A DNA stretch of 64,000 bases from Chromobotia macracanthus (GCA_036877525.1 JAZGTH010000034.1:3348001-3412000); one strand, 5' to 3'; positions 1-12,200 are shown, counted from the stretch's first letter. Notes: generated by a model from the letters alone, not told the origin. A program made the numbers and translations.

Positions 1-3000
1 TCAAACACAAAGGTTTGATTCCCACGAAAAGCACATAGTAATATTATATTATTCAGATGACTTGAATGCATTGTTTGTTGCTATGGATAAAAGTGCCTGT
101 GAAATTTTCCTAAATGTGTAAAGCAAAAGTCTGATCAGTTAGAAAAGTAACATTGCACCTGATGATTTAAGGAATCGTACATGCACCAATGGTTAATTCT
201 TAGGATTAAGGATATGTTCAAATTCCCAGCCCCTAAGTATGAGTGATACACAAATTAATAGTGATACAGTCACATTTTTGATTCCCTTCCTTAGACTAAA
301 AAAAAAACTGACTAAAGTGTAAACCCCAAAATGACCAATGTTAAAAAAATATATTTTTAAGTAAACAATGGAAACAGAGGGTGTTCTCCCAGAAACCCAA
401 CAGCAGTTAAAAAACTCCCCAAAGTGCACACTCAGTCTAAGAGAGGACCAATTAATGCTGGATTAAGACTCCTGCTTATTTACAGTCGTCTTTGTGCTTT
501 TCCTTCCAAATTGACTTCCTTCATAGAAGAAAGATTGTAGGAAGTGAGGGAGAGGAAAAGGGAGAGAATGACAGAAAAAAGAAAGGAACTGGGGGAGTGG
601 GGCAGAGTCTTGAGAGAGAGGGAATGGGGGTTGTTTAGACGCGAGAGGTGTAGCGAGGTGGCTGGCTCCATTGTGAGGACACCACCTCTCTCATTATACC
701 CTCTCAATCAGCAGTCCTGCTCACAGGAAGTCCCTGGAAAGCCCATCTGCCATGGCTAATCTGCAGGCAAAGTCGTGGCCGCACCATCTAAGGCCCCACA
801 ACCCTCAGTTGCATTATTCTCTCTCTATGCCACTGTGCCAGGGATCAACCAAAGCCCATTAAAGTAAATAATAGACAGAAATGACAGGCTTAGTGTGGAT
901 TGGGAAGGAAGTTGAAGACCATTTTGAACTGTGAGCTCTGATTAATAGAGAATAGCATTTGAAATTAGAGGGAAGAATAGGAATGAGAGAACAAGAGAGA
1001 GACAGAGTGAGAGAGACGGTGAGTAGCAAAGGGTAAATTACCCCAGCACCAAAGACTTCTCAACCTCTAGGTTGATGAGGTTTTTATAATCTTCTTAACC
1101 ATAAGTAAATCACAAGGTGTTCTTGATTTCAAGCTATTTTTGATTTATGACATAGTTTACCTGCTTGTATAAACTGCTTGCTGTCAGTTTATCTACACAT
1201 TTGTTTTGGTAGGGGATGTAAAAAGAAAAGAGCCGCAAAATCACTGATAGAATCTTGGAACAGGAAAGCTACAGGATTCAATCTTTCCCACAGCATCAAG
1301 GTCACCCTTGTGTAGTAGTACTTTATACTTATCCTAATCTTTATAGAACCATTTCAAGGGGCTTAAGGTTTTTCCATACATTGTGGACTGTTTATCTCCA
1401 GCACCAAATGATTCTTTGAGCCTGAATCCAAAAATAGGAACTTATTAACTGTGCTGTCTTAATTTTGATCTTTTGTTTCAGGTACTGATTAGACACAATG
1501 GTCTAGCTCATAGAAAGGGAACATACTGAAAAAGACATGAAAATAAATTGGATGCTGGATTAGTATCAATAACCAAACCTTTTGAGTCTCCACAGTACCT
1601 TGGCATGGCTTGAAATGTATTAGACATTGATAAACCTCACATTTTTATTGTGAATTAGTCATTCCTCCTACAACTATAATGAACAGTTTATCTGGTATAT
1701 CTGACCTAAAAGAACAGTAGCATTATTTCTATAATGGGAGTCTTACAAGGGAATGTAATCTCAAGATTGCTACTATGTAGTAATTATCTTAGTAAATGTA
1801 CCATACTCTGTATGCAAGTACTAGAAGGCTGCATAACTAAATGCAGCTGTATTGTACATTAATTGCATTCCCTTCTGCCTACTTGCATTGCCTTCAGACT
1901 GAGAACCGTGACTTTCTAACAAAACTGACAAAACTTTGAAGTCTTGATTGTTTGTGGTCATACTTGAGGTTACTTTATCTGCATCTGAGGTCAGCTAGAG
2001 GATTTAATATAGTTAAGCAAGATTATATCAAGAAATTCTGCCTCTGCCTAACAATGGTTGTCTTATCTGTGTATGATTTAGAATGCTCACAGGAAACAAA
2101 GGCTAAAGCAAATGATTATGACCTCTGATTTTTTCACCTCTTATTCTGTTTCATGAAGAGGAGATTATGTTAATGTTATGGAGATAATGCCTAATATGAT
2201 GTACAATACACCTCACAATGGTGTGTTCCATTTTAGACCTCTTGGTTTTCAAGTGTACCATGTGGGATGAGGAGACTAAAGAACAAAGGGTTGTGTGGAA
2301 AGGTTTGGGCTGCAGAAACATGAGAGAATTTTGTGCTTTGAGATATAATGAAGTATTACAGAACCTTCAGAATGTTTTATTGACAGAACTGTAAAAAATA
2401 TATATTTATATAAAAAAGACAGGTATTCACCAGGTCTCAGGAGAGGCGCTTATGTTTGTTTCTAAGAAGTGTTTAATGGTATCGATTTTTGTTGTTCAAT
2501 GAAATGTGTGAAGTTTTGACAGGTTTATTGAACAGATTTTTGTTCCGAAAAGGCATTGTGGAAGTTGATGGTTTGAGGCACATACTTTTTAAATATTGCA
2601 GGAATACACTTAGACACAGCAAAGGAAAAACCACTGCCACTTCTTGAAATCTTGCTCTAATAAATAAAGCTTTCACGAGGAAGTTTTAATGAGTTGGCAA
2701 CAACACTGGTGTTGACAATTATTTGATTTAAAATCCCTTGTCTATTGGTGATATTATAAAGATTCCTAATTTCTCCTGTTCCCTTGACTGTCACACATGT
2801 GAGAACTCTATTGGCCAGTAGAGGCCTCCAATGCTTTGTGCAATTGTCCACACTCGTAACACATTTTGATGCTAACAAACAGACTCCTGTAGCCACAGCA
2901 CTCACAACATGAGATCTTTGGAATGCAAAGAAGGTTTTGACCAGATGAGTGCCTGGTATGACAAAATAAGTGTTTTGATTGTAACCATTACATTTATGAA

Positions 3001-3679
3001 TTTGGATGATGATCTCTGAATGTTACTTTTCAAAGCAACTTACACTGCTGCATTCAAGGTCAATATCAATTTTATTAGTAGGTGTGTTCCCTGGAAACAT
3101 GTGACTTTGGCATTGCAAGTGCCATCCTGGACAACTTAAAATACAGGAACACAAACCAAATTTCTGACTAGACTAAGGTGATAAATTATGTATTAGGAAA
3201 TCACCAAAGCCAATAAAACAGTCTGTGCACTGGGCAATTGGTGTTTCACTTCCATATTTATTCATCAGTTCCAGTTTACATGAAGCCCACACAAGAATTG
3301 TGTGAATCTGTGCTAGCGTGTCACCAGGTCTGTTTTCCTTCCTGTTCAAGTCTCTTCTGTGATTTCTATATTCGTTGTCATGGCGACACAGCAACAGGGA
3401 GGAAAATGGCAGCCTAACCTTTGGCATTCAGTGGAGACCAGGCCAGGTCTGAGGACAAGAGGGGAGGTGTGGGGGTTTCAGCCATGAGCTGCAGGACCCT
3501 GCTGGGTCTCCCAGCCCTCAATCAAATTCTTTTGACCTCAGAGAAAAAAATTCTAATACCCTTTGCTACAGTTTTAGTGAGATTAATGTCCCAAATCTTT
3601 GCACTGGCTCATACAAACCGCTTTTCAAGAACTTTCAGATAAAATACTTAATATGGGGCCTTGCATATGCTCCCAGAGA
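1..3679. other. intergenic or intronic DNA, no gene seen
   Basis: No frame here exceeds about 84 codons, and none shows a recognisable protein motif or convincing splice sites. The DNA is AT-rich, with short homopolymers (for example a run of A at 299-308) and two purine-rich tracts. No RNA gene or recognisable transposon was found. It is best read as filler sequence of a gene desert or large intron. Confidence 0.7.
541..640. repeat. purine-rich low-complexity tract
   Basis: The plus strand is almost entirely A and G for about 90 bases (GAGAGG, GGGAGAG and AGAAAAAAGAAAGG blocks), ending in a GA-repeat. A second, shorter tract of the same kind lies at about 983-1021. Such polypurine stretches are simple sequence; open frames across them are artefacts of low complexity. 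Confidence 0.7.
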
Positions 3680-4170
3680 GAACGCTGATGATTTACATTC
3701 AGCACAATAAACCCTCGAAGAGACGATCGCATGACAAAGAGGCTGTTTTTTGTCTAATTTGGGGGCAATGAAAAGCCCTTCGATCTGAGATCCTGAGTTA
3801 CTTTAAGGGAGCAGTCGTTTTTGTGTGAAATGTGTCACACACACCTGATTGCTCTTGAGTGTTGAATAGAACAGAAGGGAGGGATTTTCATGGCAATCTC
3901 ACAATGCTGAGGAAGTGCATTATCACCCCGACCGCAAGACACCAGGGTTGCTGTAATGAAGACATCCACGTTATTAAAATCAAATCCAGAATCTTTGGCG
4001 TGGCTTGTCTAATGATGAGAGAACAGCTCGGCCGTCATACACACAGAGGATCAGCAAGAACTAGACAGACGACAAAGGTTTTTTTCTTCATTTGGCACCA
4101 TGCCCAGATCTCACTGAAGCAGAACTCTGCGAAACTTCTGCCCTGCCAATTAAAGGACAGATACACCCTC
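3680..4170. promoter_or_regulatory. possible conserved non-coding block
   Basis: About 490 bases of balanced composition, with CpGs and few homopolymers, stand out from AT-rich flanks. The block has several TTATTAAA/TAAT-like words, and 'GTGTCACACACACCTG' near 3832. A 119-codon frame crosses it, but it has no protein-like composition or splice sites. The texture resembles developmental enhancers in fish gene deserts. This is inference only: no conservation data are available. Confidence 0.25.
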
Positions 4171-6289
4171 CTCTTCCTTAATATGAGAGGATATTTCAAA
4201 TTATATTTATTTATATGACGTGAAATATTTGGATAAATACATTGATTTAATGCAGAGTTGTACTGATTTGTGTCAAAAATCTGCAGTTGCACTGAGAATT
4301 CACATCCGTACATTTACATTTCATGTTTACACAAACAAATCAACCAGAATTTTTGTCTGTAACATGCCTTATTGATTTAAATTAGTGGCGGGTTTGGCTG
4401 CTGCACTTGCACCAGGTTTAATCGATCTGTGGGAAAATAAATATCTGTTCACCCAAAGCACAGTGTTTAATATTGTTTCCTGCACCCCTATGGAGCAAGT
4501 GTAAAATCTAATAAAGAAGGTCTGAGAAGAGACACTTTGATCAGGAGCTCCTCAAACAAGAAAGATCACATGAGACAGAATGAGGAAATCCTGAAGGATT
4601 ATAATCCTAATGCGAACAGGGTCTTTCCTTTAAAATAAAAAATAGATACATATGATCAAATTTATTCAGCTTATTTATTTATCTCTTGCAATGAGCCTTT
4701 TCTATTAAAAATATAGTAAACATTATAAATATACCAGGCCACATTTGACTTTTCATCAACAGAACATGTGCAACTTATTCACATTATGCCATACCTGTTA
4801 ACACGTTAACTAAACATGAATAGCTTTTGTTGTAAAGTAGAGCATGCTCTGATCAAGCTTATGCATTTAAAACATTATTAATTGTAGCTATTTACACAAT
4901 ATCTTCAGGATGGAAATATCTAAAGATCTAAAGATAGCCACTGTTCAATGAGGGATTGTGAGTTAGATTATACAATCAACAAGATTTTGTTTGACTTTTT
5001 TAATTTAGATATTAACATATTTTTATATATTTAACAGAATAAAGTGTCTTGTGAAAATCTTGTGATATTGTCTTATTATATTATACTTCTATTATATCCA
5101 GCATACTGACACATACATAAAAATGTACAGCTTGGAAGAACACACCCTCTACAAACGATGTTACCAATGATATTTATATCTAGTAGTTTACACTTATGGC
5201 TGTTTTCAAGCACAATACTTTTACCCTTTTTACACTTTTACTTTTACCCTTACTCAAAATTCTCCAGACGCAGAACCAAATGTGTCAAATTCAGTCTTCA
5301 AGAAGAAGTGAGAGTCCTTGGAGACTGTGTTCAGAACTGATAACTGTCAATGCTGTTTTTATTATGGTTAACACATCTAACAGTGTAACTCTGTAACCTC
5401 ACACCCCAGATGTTTCTTAAATGCTTAAAAGTGTCAGTGTCTGACTTTAAAAATATTACACCATATGTCATGCAAGCTCAGAACACTTTCTAAACACATT
5501 TCGAACAATCATAGCACAGTTCATATTTCAGGTTAAATAAAAGTTAAGCTCTACAGACAGCATCTGTGATGTGCTGTTGATTACCACTGACAATAATTTT
5601 AACACATACCTCAGTTTGAAAAAGCAAACAAAAGCGTAGGCGCAATGCACTTACAATGGGGGCAAGTGTGCAACAGTCAAATTCTCAGTAAAATGGCTTT
5701 TTTTTTTATTTATTTAAATTCAATAAATATTCCAGATTTTCAATTTCTGTGACGCATGGAAAAGATTATCTTGAATGCAGTATGCATTACATATTGCATT
5801 GAATGATAATGCACAACCTTTACAGTGGGCCAAAATCCAGTTTTCAAAAGTGCATTAAACCCAAAGGCTTCAGAGTAGTAGGGTCTGCAGGTGGACTCTA
5901 TAATGTGCTATAATAATAGATCGTAACGCACTGACTGGTGGCTTCTTATCTGTGGTCAGTATTATGCAGCACTTGTGTCATGGTTCAAGCAGAGCTACTG
6001 TTGATTCACTATTTTGAGTTGACACATGCTGCGTTATTACAACAGCACTTAGTCACCTCCATGTCACACAACCAACAAATATGTACACGGAAAGAAGAAA
6101 GTAGAATTGCAAGTAAAATAAACATGGGAATGGATTTTATCTATCCGGAATTGATTTGTCTATGGAAAGTGTGTTCCCAGAATGATGCCAGGTGGTTGGA
6201 AGGGGAGAGGTTGAAAAATAAGAGGGATCAGCTGGAACGTGAAACCATTTCAGAAGCGGAGCATGTTACAAATTCTATTTTGATAAAAT
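4171..6289. other. AT-rich intergenic DNA
   Basis: Strongly AT-rich sequence with T- and A-runs (for example T-rich around 5697-5708). A frame at 5938-6366 (142 codons) lacks any recognisable domain and runs into the transposon boundary, so it is treated as chance. An imperfect inverted repeat (ATATTTCA near 4190, TGAAATAT near 4221) is within the chance range for such DNA. Confidence 0.65.
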
Positions 6290-6309
6290 ATAAGCAGGTG
6301 AAAAGGGTG

Positions 6310-6705
6310 AAAAATGGCTTTAACACAGCCAGGGGCAAAATCCAAGCAGGCAGGATCTACAGATAGAGCCTGTAGATCTCTAACCCTTTTGAGCGATATA
6401 AGAGACAAAAGTAGAGCCACCTTCAGAGTCAGAAACTTATCCAAGGCTGACTCTAGGGGTTCAAATGGAGCCAAAGATAAACCCTTTAGAACAATGGTAA
6501 GGTCCCAAGAAGGGACCCACACTTTTTGTGACAGAAAGGCCTCAGCCGTCTGGCACCACGCAAAAAATGAGACACCAAAGGGTGTCTCCCAATACTTCGA
6601 GGCTCCATCGACAGGTTCGTGGCTAGCAGACACGGCGGCCACGTAAACCTTTAGGGTGGCGGGAGCCAACCCTTCAGAGAGGAGCTCTTAAAGGAACTCC
6701 AGCAC
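6310..6705 (-). pseudogene. DIRS-like tyrosine recombinase, N-terminal part only
   Basis: The minus-strand frame starts with a VLEFL..ELLSEGL block just upstream, then APATLKVYVAAVSA and EPVDG, VPSWDLTIVLKGL, PFEPLESALDKFLTLKVALLL and LKRVRDLQALSVDPACLDFAPG. These correspond to the SAM-like N-terminal domain and the first part of the catalytic domain (R-x-x-D-L-Q-A-L) of DIRS tyrosine recombinases. Similarity ends after FAPG (about 6320), so the distal catalytic residues, including the His-x-x-Arg and the nucleophilic tyrosine, are missing. A stop also interrupts the N-terminal block. In an intact element this enzyme inserts the circular DNA copy into the genome. Confidence 0.8.
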
Positions 6706-6739
6706 TGAACCAACAGGGCAGTGAACCGGGTCAACATGA

Positions 6740-7116
6740 TGTTGCTCCTAGATGCTCCTAGAGTGGGACTCCTAGAGTGGGACCCAAGGTAAGAAACTGG
6801 GGTCTTAGCCACCTAGAAAAGGAACAAAGCCCTCGGCGTGTAACACTTACCACCCTTAGCGGGTGGATTTTGGGATGAAATCCGTTTGTTTTTAGCCAGA
6901 ACTTAAATGGTCTCATGTGCAGCAAACACAAAGGAATCACATTGACTTCTGCAGCCATGAGACCTAACAGCCTCTGAATTTGGAGGACTATCAGATGGCG
7001 GCCTAGCCGAACGCTGCCCACAGCTGCAAAGATGGCCTCCACACGTGCAGGAGACAATTGTGCATATGTATATCTCGATGCTGTGTAGCTAACTCTTGAG
7101 AGCTGGCCATGACTAG
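6740..7116 (-). pseudogene. DIRS-like post-RT region, RNase H mostly deleted
   Basis: This frame gives YTYAQLSPARVEAIF, QRLLGLMAAEVNVIPL and LLHMRPFKFWL, the conserved connection segment that follows the polymerase in cyprinid DIRS elements (Q-R-L-L-G-x-M-A and L-L-H-M-R-P blocks). A further 'RVVSVTRRGLCSFSRWL' block ends with LGVPL. The RNase H domain that should follow, with its acidic catalytic residues, is absent: the sequence passes within about 100 bases into the recombinase. An internal deletion is the simplest explanation. A small tandem duplication (CTCCTAGAGTGGGA-type, about 6748-6783) sits at the junction and may mark the rearrangement. Confidence 0.75.
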
Positions 7117-7570
7117 TCAGTTGTCTGTGTAGTTCAGAATGCAGATGCCCTGGAGTCTCAATGGAGCCAGGGCTACATCCACGCACTTTGTAAAGGTGCG
7201 GGGTGATAGAGCTAGGCCAAAAGGAAGTACTCGATACTGGTAGGCTTTGCCCCCGAAAGCGAACCTAAGAAACTTCCTGTGTTCCGGCAAAATCTTGATG
7301 TGAAAATAGTCCTCGGGCTGGATTGTTAACATCTTGACCCTGTATCTCCTCAGAGACCGATTCATGTGGCGCAAATCCAGAATGGAACACAACCCCGTCC
7401 TTTTTGGGAACTATAAAGTATCGGCTGTAAAAGCCAAGATCTCTCAAGTGCGGGGGGACACGTTCTATGGCCCAGAGAGTTTCTAGTTCCCAGGTCACAC
7501 TAAATGCTGCTCTCCAACCACCACAGTTTGTAAAATGCCGTTGAAACGAGGAGGACGGGAGGTAAATTGA
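7117..7570 (-). pseudogene. DIRS-like reverse transcriptase fragment, broken
   Basis: One frame ends with the RT entry motif 'GFYSRYFIVPKKDGV' (about 7436-7392), then a frameshift at about 7392 moves into 'CSILDLRHMNRSLRRYRVKMLT' territory and on to LRFAFGGKAYQYRVLPFGLALSPR and LAPLR. The segment that should hold motif A (D-L-K-D-A-Y) is deleted between MLT and the HIKILPEHR block, so the first catalytic aspartate is gone. The motif C box, normally Y-x-D-D, reads YTDN. Both changes predict no polymerase activity. Sequence after the box is also partly missing. The family enzyme copies element RNA into DNA. The assignment is firm from the order and strength of the motifs; the boundaries are approximate. 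Confidence 0.85.
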
Positions 7571-7819
7571 ATTCTTTACCCTCTCTCTATTGTTCTTAAC
7601 AACCATGGGGACAAACTGGGCAGACGCTTCCACGTTGCCAGGAAGTCTGAGAGAGGAACCATCCTGTCTATTTGTCCAGTCTCCTGAAACAGAGGACTGG
7701 CAAGAGAAATCTGGACAGATAAACTGTTGGGTGCTTCTACCCCCCAAAATACCTGAGGTGGTGGGAAAAATAGAAACCCCCGCTGGGGGCTCCAAGAGGG
7801 GTTTGGAACAGTAGGAAGC

Positions 7820-9203
7820 CGTGCATAGGGACTCCCCAGGTGTTCCCCAGGTGTTCTTCTTCTTATCAGCCTTAGAGGAGATCACGGTCCTCAGATCGAA
7901 CCTCCTCTTTGGCTGTGAGATCTGCGTAGGCTGCCCAGTCTCCTTAGATCTATGAGGGGGAGCTCGAGCAGCCACGCTGGCTATCTGCTGCTGCCTATAA
8001 ACAGCCGAGGTCTTGGAAGAAACCGAGGTAGATGGACCATCTGATGCCGCAGCGACCTGACCACGGCGGGGGAGGAGCTCCTTGAACACCTCCGATTGCT
8101 TTTTTGCCTCCCGGTATCTGTCGAAGACGGTGCTCACCGCATCACCAAACAGACCCTGAGGAGCAACCGGGGCATCCAGAGGGAAGCCTTTATCCCTGTT
8201 GCAAATGCCCGACAGGTTGAGCCACAAATGCCTCTCCGTAGCCACCATGGCAGCCATAGAACGGCCGATAGAACGGCCGATAGAACGGGCCATCTGTTTT
8301 GTGGCAAGAAGGGCAAGATCTGTGGCTCTGCGGAGCTCCTGAACCACATCCGGTTCTAACCCCCCCCCTCCCCGGTACCGGTCGTTAAGCAGGTCAGCCT
8401 GGTACGCCTGTAAAACCTGACCTGCTGCTGCATAAGCCTTGGCCACCAGATTGGAAGAAACCCTGCAGGGCTTCGAGGGCAAGGCAGGTTTCCTCCACGA
8501 TGATGCTGTAGAGGGTGAGAGAAAGCGTCTCTTCAACCCTGGGCATCGCCCCATACCCGTGCTCATGTAAACCCACAATAGAGGAATAATTGCTTGTATT
8601 GGGAGTAAATACACAAGCTGAGTATGGATTCTTCCATGACTTTGTCACCTCAGTGTGAAGATCTTGGAAGAATGGGAGATTACGATGGGGAGGCTGTTCC
8701 CTGCTGGATGACAGAAACCTATCATCCAGCTTAGATGTTTTAATCTTAGTCTTTCATCTGGCCAATCAAGGCTCAGTTTCTTGACAGCACGAGACACAAC
8801 CTCAACCAGCTCCTCAAATGCAGCAGAAAGAGGAAGCCGGTCTGCCTCAGCACCCATCTAGCTGCTGGTAGTCAGATCATCATCTGATACTGCCAGCATG
8901 AGCTTATCCTCCAGCCCAGAAGAAACCGCAGAGTGGGTTTCTGAAGCTGGCATGTGCTTATCCGATTCGGCGGAGAGCACAAGAGAAAGGGTGGGGCCTC
9001 TCGCTGCTCGTTCCCCAAATCAAGTGAAGTCTCCACTCTGCCTCGGCAGAAGTGGGACCCACCCCATGTGGTGCAGCTGCCCGGCTCCCATCAGGATTGA
9101 AGAGAGCCAGGCAGGAGCAGAGCAGTCTCAGCGGGAGAGATTTGCACTGAGAACAGTCAGCTTTCGCAAGAGCTGACCTAGCGTGCTCCGCCCCAAAACA
9201 CAC
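7820..9203 (-). pseudogene. DIRS-like gag-type ORF, frameshifted
   Basis: The first fragment (9203 to 8958) starts MCFGAEHARSALAKADC and has the Cys-x-x-Cys pair (CSQC) usual at the start of cyprinid DIRS gag. The next (8857 to 8645) has EELVEVVSRAVKKL..DWPDE. The third (8648 to 8394) has LTKSWKNPYSA-type and 'GYGAMPRVEETL' motifs. The frame from 8614 then gives LPSKPCRVSS, AKAYAAAGQ, LQAYQADLL, RRATDLALLATKQ, RHLWLNLS and DAPVAPQGLFGDAV, all hallmark gag blocks in the expected order, followed by LLPRRG and a basic, proline-rich tail. At least three frame changes break the protein. The family product is thought to be the structural particle protein. An in-frame 12-base tandem duplication (about 8256-8290) gives an RSIGRSIGRSM repeat. 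Confidence 0.82.
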
Positions 9204-9240
9204 ATATCATGCGTGTCAATATATATATAGCGTGGGCAAG

Positions 9241-11955
9241 GTGGCACGCATTTTTTAAAGTTTTTAGCAGACATGTTCTCTAACATACTCTTCCTAATCT
9301 CTCTCTTTTTTCACTCACTTTGCCTGGCTGTGGATGTCTGTGGATTTGACTATGCGTTATAATTAACTGGGCTGCGGAACACCAGTGGCTGCGGATAAAG
9401 GTTGGACTAACTAGTCAAATGGTGCATAGTGTCTGACATAAGGTCTGCTTTGGGAGGTCTGCTGGGGTGCAGGCCTTTGGGATGGAAAAGCCCAAGTTTT
9501 GCACTTTCTGTTCATTACACCATGACTTTAACTATTCATTTAGTGCAAATATTCCACTGAACCTCATCGCTATGTGGGAAGTGGTCCTGACACAATAAAC
9601 TTGGTTGAGGCCAATGTGCTGCATACCGTTGTGATCAGGCTCCTGAAGTCTGTCTTCAGGATCTCCAACTGCCAAAGCAACATCAAGAATATGAGCACCC
9701 GGAAAGCAGTGAGCGTGCACCATACCTGAGTTAGCGTGTACATGGCAGATGATTGAAGTCCCAGACGACCACAGTATTGCGTCCCTTCTCACAAAGGAGG
9801 ACAAAGCAGCACTAGCTGGCGATCTTAAAGACTGGTGAGGGCGTAGATTTTCCAAATTTTGAAGGAAACATTTGTAAGGCCCAAAGTACCAGGGCCATAA
9901 TTGCCATAGTCATTAGGGGGGCCACCATAGGGGGACATTCGGATTAGTGACCATTCAAAATAATTTTTCAATAGCCAATTCTTAAACTATTACCCCCATT
10001 TCTAAATACTGAGGTTACAGCTTTCATTACAAACCTATTTGTGACACTAAAGTGTGACATTATTTCAACCTTGTTACAGTAAATTCATGTTCTTTTGTCT
10101 TATGTATCTTATTAATTTATGACAATATACTGTGAAAATTGTGTTAGTTCTACTTAATTTAGGTGTGCCTTATAATACATCACACATTATAATGAAAAGC
10201 TTGAGAACATAAAAGAGCACAAGTCATAAAGAATACAGGTGGCTTTTTGTTTTTGTATCAATGCATAAGACATACAAAATACATGTGATATCAAGTGATA
10301 TGCCTCAGTGAAAATACGTAACAAGTTTCCTCCAGACACATAACCCCCACTAGTAGTGCTTAGACCCTGTGCTTTAGCATTAAAGGAAAGACCCTACAGT
10401 GCAGAAGCAGAACTCAAGTTGAATAGCTGACGGATAGCTCAATTAGAGAAGGTTCTCCTCAAGACACCTCATCTTGGTCTATGGACTGACAACACTGGGA
10501 ACACACACAAGAAAACGTACTACCACACACATTCACAGAGAAATAAACAGAAAAAAAGATTCAGTCAAGCATCTTCTTTTGAGCTCGAGTGGAACAATGG
10601 CTTGACTACACAAGTACAACACGTGTCTGATCCCATAGCGTTGACTCATTCGGCTTCTCTGGAGGCTTGTTCCTGGGACCACCATGAAACAGAGAGGCAT
10701 TTGAAAGGCAGAGACTGATAATAAGCTCTGAAGGGGGGCAAGCACAATTCATATTTCAGCCCTCTCTTTTTCCCTGACTGGCAGAGCCAGCCAAGCAGGA
10801 AATGACATGGGATGTTTAAATCTGAAAACTGTGAGTACTGTAGCCCCCGAGGCAGGAAGGTACAGCCCACTCAGATGTGACCGAGCAGCTTGCTGTCTGT
10901 GACAGCACACACACAAATGCACACATTCCTAGCAGTAGAATCTGCAATTCATCAGCAAAATTATTTCTCACTCCAAATGGGTGAGTATAACGGTTTAACA
11001 TCCACGTGAGTGTTTTGCGACAACATGAAGTGGCACATAATGTTTGGCTGTACAGTATTTCTGCTTTCATTCATTCCATATTTCTCCAGAGCAGGGTTGT
11101 ATTGGAATTGTATGGCAGTAAAAATCTTCTATGGACAGAGGGGATGAAACGTCTCCATGGGCCCAGGACGATGGGTCTCAGTGCTGCTGTCATCTACGGC
11201 TGTCTGGCTTCCTACAACAGGACACCCAAGGACTTAATGTGGGGTTTGTATTGACAATACAAACAATTATATTTCATCACTCTATTTATATCAGTGCCCT
11301 TTTACATGATTGCCCCCTCTCTGTTCTGACATGAAGCCTTAATCCTAAGGTGGAGGGGGGTGAGAGATGGTTAAGCTGGGGCCGAATGGGGGTGTTAAAT
11401 AATATCATGCACAGCTTGCAGGCAAAAAAAGAGAAGAAAGGGAAGCAAGACAGGAACTGAGACAGGAAATGCGACCTTCAGGAAAAATGAGCATGTCTGG
11501 GGTATGTTCTGGGATAAGATGAGCACAATATATCAATGTCAATAACAAAAGTGAACATAGGACAGGGCGACATACATATTAATTGAAAATAATCAGATTA
11601 AATCACTGCTGTTTGACATTTTGGAAGATGGGCACTTTATCTTGGGGGACGTCAGTGGTTGGTTACGTAGGTTGGCTAGTTCTCTAATATGGGGACACAT
11701 CTTAATTGTTATCACCATTTGATTGCTGTGGCATTATTTTAAATTGTCTGGTAATTACTCTGTGGATGTTGGTGTAAATAGCCAAAGGCTGCTTGTACAG
11801 TGATGGTAGAAGACCCGAGCACTACGCCAGAGGTCCAATCATTTCGCTAGCCGCAAATGTAGAGCCCAACAAATTGTCATATGTGTGCCCTTTTAAGTCA
11901 CATTTTTTAATAGCAATTATGAACGTTGTAGATGCAATTTAACCCTTTCTGTTTG
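9241..11955. other. intergenic DNA, partly unexplained
   Basis: Immediately beyond the DIRS leader, 9300-9860 is more GC-rich than usual and carries a 107-codon minus-strand frame (9532-9855) that matches nothing I recognise. It could be a decayed older transposon. The remainder (9900-11955) is AT-rich with no gene, RNA or repeat identified. The short frames at 10533-11334 overlap each other in both directions and look like chance. Confidence 0.55.
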
Positions 11956-11959
11956 TTTG

Positions 11960-12050
11960 CAGATAACCTAGCGGTTAGCACATACTGTGTGGACAGTGAG
12001 TTAGAATCTGGCTTGCATTTTCTGGCCCTGATTTCTTGTCTTCTTTCCTG
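11960..12050 (+). repeat. tRNA-derived SINE head, degenerate
   Basis: A tRNA-like RNA polymerase III promoter is visible: an A-box-like 'TAGCGGTTAGC' at 11969-11979 and a B-box-like 'GAGTTAGAATCTGG' at 11998-12011, spaced as in a tRNA. The tail 'CTGGCCCTGATTTCTTGTC' resembles the body that follows the head in cyprinid tRNA-derived SINE-like repeats. The acceptor and anticodon stems do not pair well, so this is not a functional tRNA. The 3' end is unclear. Confidence 0.5.
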
Positions 12051-12099
12051 TTGTATTATGAGCTAAATTTTTACATTTCAATAAAAAGAAAATTTCTCC

Positions 12100-12200
12100 A
12101 AGCAAAATTTGGTGCTGTAATGCCAAATAAGTATTGTGGGTGCTTGCCAGGTGCTTGCCTATTGGATCAAGTCAAAAAGCTCAAAAATAAATACAGTTTA
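12100..12200. repeat. possible degenerate interspersed repeat
   Basis: The words 'GGGTGCTTGCCAGGTGCTTG' and 'ATCAAGTCAAAAAGCTC' recall a GTTGCTAGG/GTGGTTGCCAAG-type repeat common in fish genomes. A second related patch lies at 12899-12955 ('TTGTTGCTAGGGTGTCCTAG'). Both are short and diverged. Confidence 0.3.

Larger units (their letters stand above)
6290..9240 (-). mobile_element. DIRS-like retrotransposon, degenerate copy
   Basis: Read on the minus strand, this interval holds remnants in the order gag (9203 to about 7820), reverse transcriptase (about 7570 to 7117), post-RT/RNase H region (about 7186 to 6740) and tyrosine recombinase (6705 to about 6310). That order and the recombinase place it with the DIRS order of retrotransposons, which integrate with a tyrosine recombinase and have no DDE integrase. 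The proteins resemble the DIRS-like families abundant in cyprinid genomes. Many frameshifts, stops and internal deletions show it is inactive. The downstream end stops inside the recombinase, so the 3' terminal repeats are lost. The leader upstream of gag extends to roughly 9240, where recognisable sequence fades. Flanking target duplications are not expected for this order and were not seen. Confidence 0.85.

Noticed and set aside
3859..4218. 119-codon plus-strand frame
   Set aside because: No recognisable domain, no splice context, overlapped by a 92-codon frame on the other strand; it ends in an AT-rich hydrophobic tail typical of chance.
5938..6366. 142-codon plus-strand frame
   Set aside because: It runs into the transposon boundary, its end is antisense to the recombinase remnant, and it contains no motif.
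8096..8359. Plus-strand frames across the DIRS-like gag (8096-8359, 7590-7814, 8898-9176)
   Set aside because: They are antisense shadows of the gag/RT remnant on the minus strand.
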